Part shown: piece after piece, positions 21,068 to 21,238 of the stretch
Layout: each line of letters opens with the position of its first letter
Position numbering within the stretch: the stretch's first letter is position 1
Assembly (NCBI GenBank): GCA_037131165.1
Contig: JBAXRO010000031.1
Span: forward strand, 1-21,238
Length of the DNA stretch: 21,238 nucleotides
Direction: 5' to 3'
Source of the DNA: WLNJ01 sp037131165
GTDB taxonomy: Bacteria > Actinomycetota > Thermoleophilia > Solirubrobacterales > Solirubrobacteraceae
Made by a program: the position numbers and the translations under genes
The notes under the pieces: model-generated
The model's input: the letters and a program-made list of their open reading frames with translations, nothing else
Told to the model about the DNA's origin: nothing
Database searches by the model: none

Positions 21068-21238
21068 ATGACCGCAGCACGGCAACCGGAGCCGGGACAT
21101 GCCGCACCAGAGGTGGCTGACCAACCGCGCCCGGGAAGCATCGCAACGGTCAGGGCCCGCGACCATGATCGCCCTGCCGACAGCGCGTTCTATCGATGCG
21201 ACTGCGGCAACACGTTCACCGCCGAGGTGTCTTCCGGA
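21068..21238 (+). CDS. partial gene, possible zinc-ribbon protein, runs off the window
   Basis: An ATG at 21068 opens a frame with no stop to the window end (57 codons). The first 40 residues are rich in Pro, Arg and Asp and look disordered; then FYRCDCGNTFTAEVSSG begins, where CDC plus aromatic and beta-type residues resembles the first half of a zinc ribbon. The matching second Cys pair would lie beyond the window. No Shine-Dalgarno is evident. It diverges from ccmE across 110 nt. Product and start are uncertain. Confidence 0.45.
   Translation, partial: MTAARQPEPGHAAPEVADQPRPGSIATVRARDHDRPADSAFYRCDCGNTFTAEVSSG

Overview
The window is about 21 kb of GC-rich bacterial chromosome, densely packed with protein genes. 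The base composition, the LexA boxes of the CGAAC-N4-GTTCG type, a lexA-controlled imuB/dnaE2 mutagenesis cassette, many genes without Shine-Dalgarno sequences, and DrrAB- and MMPL-type exporters together suggest an Actinomycetota, possibly of the Thermoleophilia/Solirubrobacterales type. That placement is inference. No phage, transposon, CRISPR array or rRNA is visible.

Layout. Plus strand, 41-6170: a thioredoxin-fold/six-hairpin protein (YyaL/DUF255 family), a DrrA/DrrB-like ABC exporter pair joined by an ATGA overlap, and an MMPL/RND-type transporter. A 404-nt convergent gap (6171-6574) holds inverted repeats and a decaying tandem hairpin repeat but no gene. Minus strand, 8317-6575: an HxlR regulator followed by a short (GSI-alpha-length) glutamine synthetase. 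Minus strand, 14827-8404: a DNA-damage cassette. It reads imuB, a small DUF6504-like protein overlapping it by ATGA, dnaE2, a membrane cytochrome c, a cysteine-less DksA/TraR-like protein and an unrecognised tail-anchored protein. A perfectly palindromic LexA box overlaps the imuB promoter.

Minus strand, 16824-15011: a DoxX-like protein, the RNase P RNA (rnpB) and a multi-pass membrane protein. lexA lies just upstream (17453-16824) with its own LexA box. A tRNA-Leu(GAG) with a strong terminator lies on the plus strand (17615-17698). Minus strand, 20957-17847: cytochrome c maturation genes ccmE and ccmF, a CcmI-like small protein, then secG. A divergent plus-strand gene starts at 21068 and leaves the window.

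How it works together: LexA should repress both itself and the imuB-DUF6504-dnaE2 translesion cassette, so the repressor and a target operon sit within 3 kb of each other. No imuA is present here. The ccm genes could mature the cytochrome c encoded at 9437-9976. At least seven genes have a TANNNT hexamer 6-11 nt before the start codon and no clear Shine-Dalgarno, which points to widespread leaderless transcription. The most unusual points are the coupled DUF6504 partner between imuB and dnaE2, the non-SOS genes behind the mutasome, the CcmE with CPSKF instead of a histidine motif, and the structured intergenic elements.
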